Source: DASZHC01 sp035938215 (lineage in GTDB: Bacteria; Verrucomicrobiota; Verrucomicrobiia; Chthoniobacterales; JAFAMB01). Taken from it: DNA of 6,800 nucleotides. The stretch lies in the NCBI GenBank assembly GCA_035938215.1, contig DASZHC010000047.1, positions 1 through 6,800 of the forward strand, given 5' to 3'. The translations under genes were made by a program, and so were the position numbers. This document shows, one piece after another, positions 6,024 through 6,800 of this stretch. Every line of letters begins with the position of its first letter. Positions within the stretch are counted from its first letter, which is position 1. The notes beneath the pieces are model-generated. The model was not told the DNA's origin and searched no databases. It was given only the letters and a program-made list of their open reading frames with translations.

Positions 6024-6082
6024 GAGATCTGTCCCTACCGTGAGGTCAATTCCAAGGAGCAACCCTGTTTGTTTCTTGCCGA

Positions 6083-6800
6083 TCAAAGAGCAATCGGCGC
6101 CGCGAGACAAGAATCGGGAATCCCAAAGGCATCGACGTAATGGACCGCATCCTGCCGAATCTCCAGGCACAGCTCATCCACCATTCGCGTGATCGCTCTC
6201 GATTTTACCGCTCGAAGAGCGCCATTTTCCAGAAACCAGCCCTTATTCATTTCGATCTGTGACAAGGCGAAAAGATCGCACAGCCTCTCGAGCGCAATTC
6301 TCAAAGGTTGGTCAGTGACGGCTTCGACTTTTTTCGCAAACTGTTGAAGAACAACCCGGTCAATATAGGCGCGAGAAAGATCCAGTAACTCTCGCTGCAT
6401 GCGAGAAAAAGCTGAAAAAGGATCCAATTTCTTTTTCAAAGTGAGATAGCGAAACGCCTGCGCGCCGCGAATAAGCATACTCGACTCACGAAATTGCAAC
6501 ATCCCAAGCTGAAACTTCACGTTGCGCAGATGCGCGTGCAACGTGTTCAGGACAATCGTCGGGTTGCGCCTCACGATCGCGGTCAAGGCGTGATTTACCA
6601 TGAAAGTCGTAATCTGCGAAGGCCGCATTCCGTTGAGTTTCTCGTTAAATTCGGTCAGCAAATTCTTGGCGACCAGTTGCATCAGAACGGTGTTGTCGCC
6701 TTCGAAGGTCGTATAAACATCGGTATCAGCCTTAAGCGCAGCAAGCCGGTTGACTGCCAGATACCCTTCACCGCCGCAGGTTTCGCGGCACGTTTGAATG
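6083..6800 (-). CDS. Acyl-CoA oxidase/dehydrogenase family protein, C-terminal part
   Basis: On the - strand the frame is open from the right window edge to a TGA at 6083-6085 and gives about 239 residues; the N-terminal majority lies outside. The fragment starts with TCRETCGGEGYLAVNRLAAL and continues through DVYTTFEGDNTVLMQL. The CGGxGY and YT(T)FEGDN motifs are those of the FAD-binding, substrate-facing end of acyl-CoA oxidases. The Glu of FEGDN (codon 6701-6703) corresponds to the catalytic base of the ACAD/ACOX superfamily. The remaining 200 residues are helical and match the extra C-terminal ACOX domain, which ordinary short acyl-CoA dehydrogenases lack. The enzyme would catalyse the first, alpha-beta dehydrogenating step of fatty acyl-CoA breakdown. 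The ATG at 6682 is an internal Met in the core, not the start. Oxidase versus dehydrogenase activity cannot be decided from sequence alone. It converges on rsmA-Nudix across the repeat region, with no clear terminator after its stop. Confidence 0.88.
   Translation of the reverse strand, partial: IQTCRETCGGEGYLAVNRLAALKADTDVYTTFEGDNTVLMQLVAKNLLTEFNEKLNGMRPSQITTFMVNHALTAIVRRNPTIVLNTLHAHLRNVKFQLGMLQFRESSMLIRGAQAFRYLTLKKKLDPFSAFSRMQRELLDLSRAYIDRVVLQQFAKKVEAVTDQPLRIALERLCDLFALSQIEMNKGWFLENGALRAVKSRAITRMVDELCLEIRQDAVHYVDAFGIPDSCLAAPIAL

Larger units (their letters stand above)
5737..6039. repeat. MITE-like or composite palindromic element with terminal inverted repeats
   Basis: The outer ends are inverted copies of each other: GGTAGGGGCAGATCTCC at 5737-5753 against the reverse complement of 6023-6039, with 16 of 17 bases identical. 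The 303 bases between converging genes hold no plausible gene; short ORFs here are simply readings of the repeats. Internally there are further copies of the end motif and a separate large palindrome. The form (short TIRs, no transposase, strong secondary structure, intergenic site) fits a miniature inverted-repeat element or a cluster of REP-like units. Nothing in the window shows whether it is mobile or which enzyme might move it. No flanking target duplication is obvious outside 5737 and 6039. Confidence 0.65.

Noticed and set aside
5695..6140. Several 60-70 codon ORFs on both strands in the intergenic repeat
   Set aside because: They are translations of the inverted repeats, overlap one another in different frames and have no protein-like features.

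Overview
The window is about 55% GC by eye and reads as a compact bacterial chromosome segment. Five complete genes lie on the + strand. The window edges cut two more: the end of a MoeA-like gene at the left (+) and the C-terminal third or so of an acyl-CoA oxidase/dehydrogenase at the right (-). Most starts have weak or no Shine-Dalgarno sequence, and there is a palindromic intergenic repeat cluster. Together with the gene content this suggests a soil- or sediment-type Verrucomicrobiota or related bacterium, but that placement is an inference and not firm.

Layout. Positions 1-186 are the C-terminal 61 codons of a molybdopterin molybdenumtransferase. They are followed by a short hairpin with a T-run (234-255) and perhaps a promoter. 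Next comes a tight cluster: quinolinate synthase nadA (308-1276), a PP_4765/HI0933-like FAD protein that starts at TTG inside the nadA stop (1273-2469), and a BCP-type peroxiredoxin 19 bases further on (2489-2968). A weak terminator-like hairpin at 3008-3030 separates this cluster from a 387-residue protein (3049-4212). That protein has a YcjF-like DUF697 C-terminus and an N-terminal GTPase-like region whose nucleotide-binding motifs are eroded. Next is a single 444-residue ORF (4316-5650) that joins a complete RsmA/KsgA rRNA dimethyltransferase to a complete Nudix hydrolase domain.

Positions 5651-6082 lie between converging genes and hold no gene. They contain a 303-bp repeat structure (5737-6039) with near-perfect 17-bp terminal inverted repeats. 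Inside it is a separate 132-bp palindrome (5892-6023) flanked by a short direct repeat. The arrangement looks like one small non-coding element inserted into another. The - strand acyl-CoA oxidase fragment (6083-6800) ends just beyond it.

How the genes fit together. NadA needs an oxygen-sensitive 4Fe-4S cluster, so co-transcription with a flavoprotein and a thiol peroxidase could link NAD synthesis to redox protection; this is inference. No transposase, CRISPR array, tRNA or rRNA gene was seen. The most interesting items are the RsmA-Nudix fusion, the pseudo-GTPase/DUF697 protein and the nested palindromic element.
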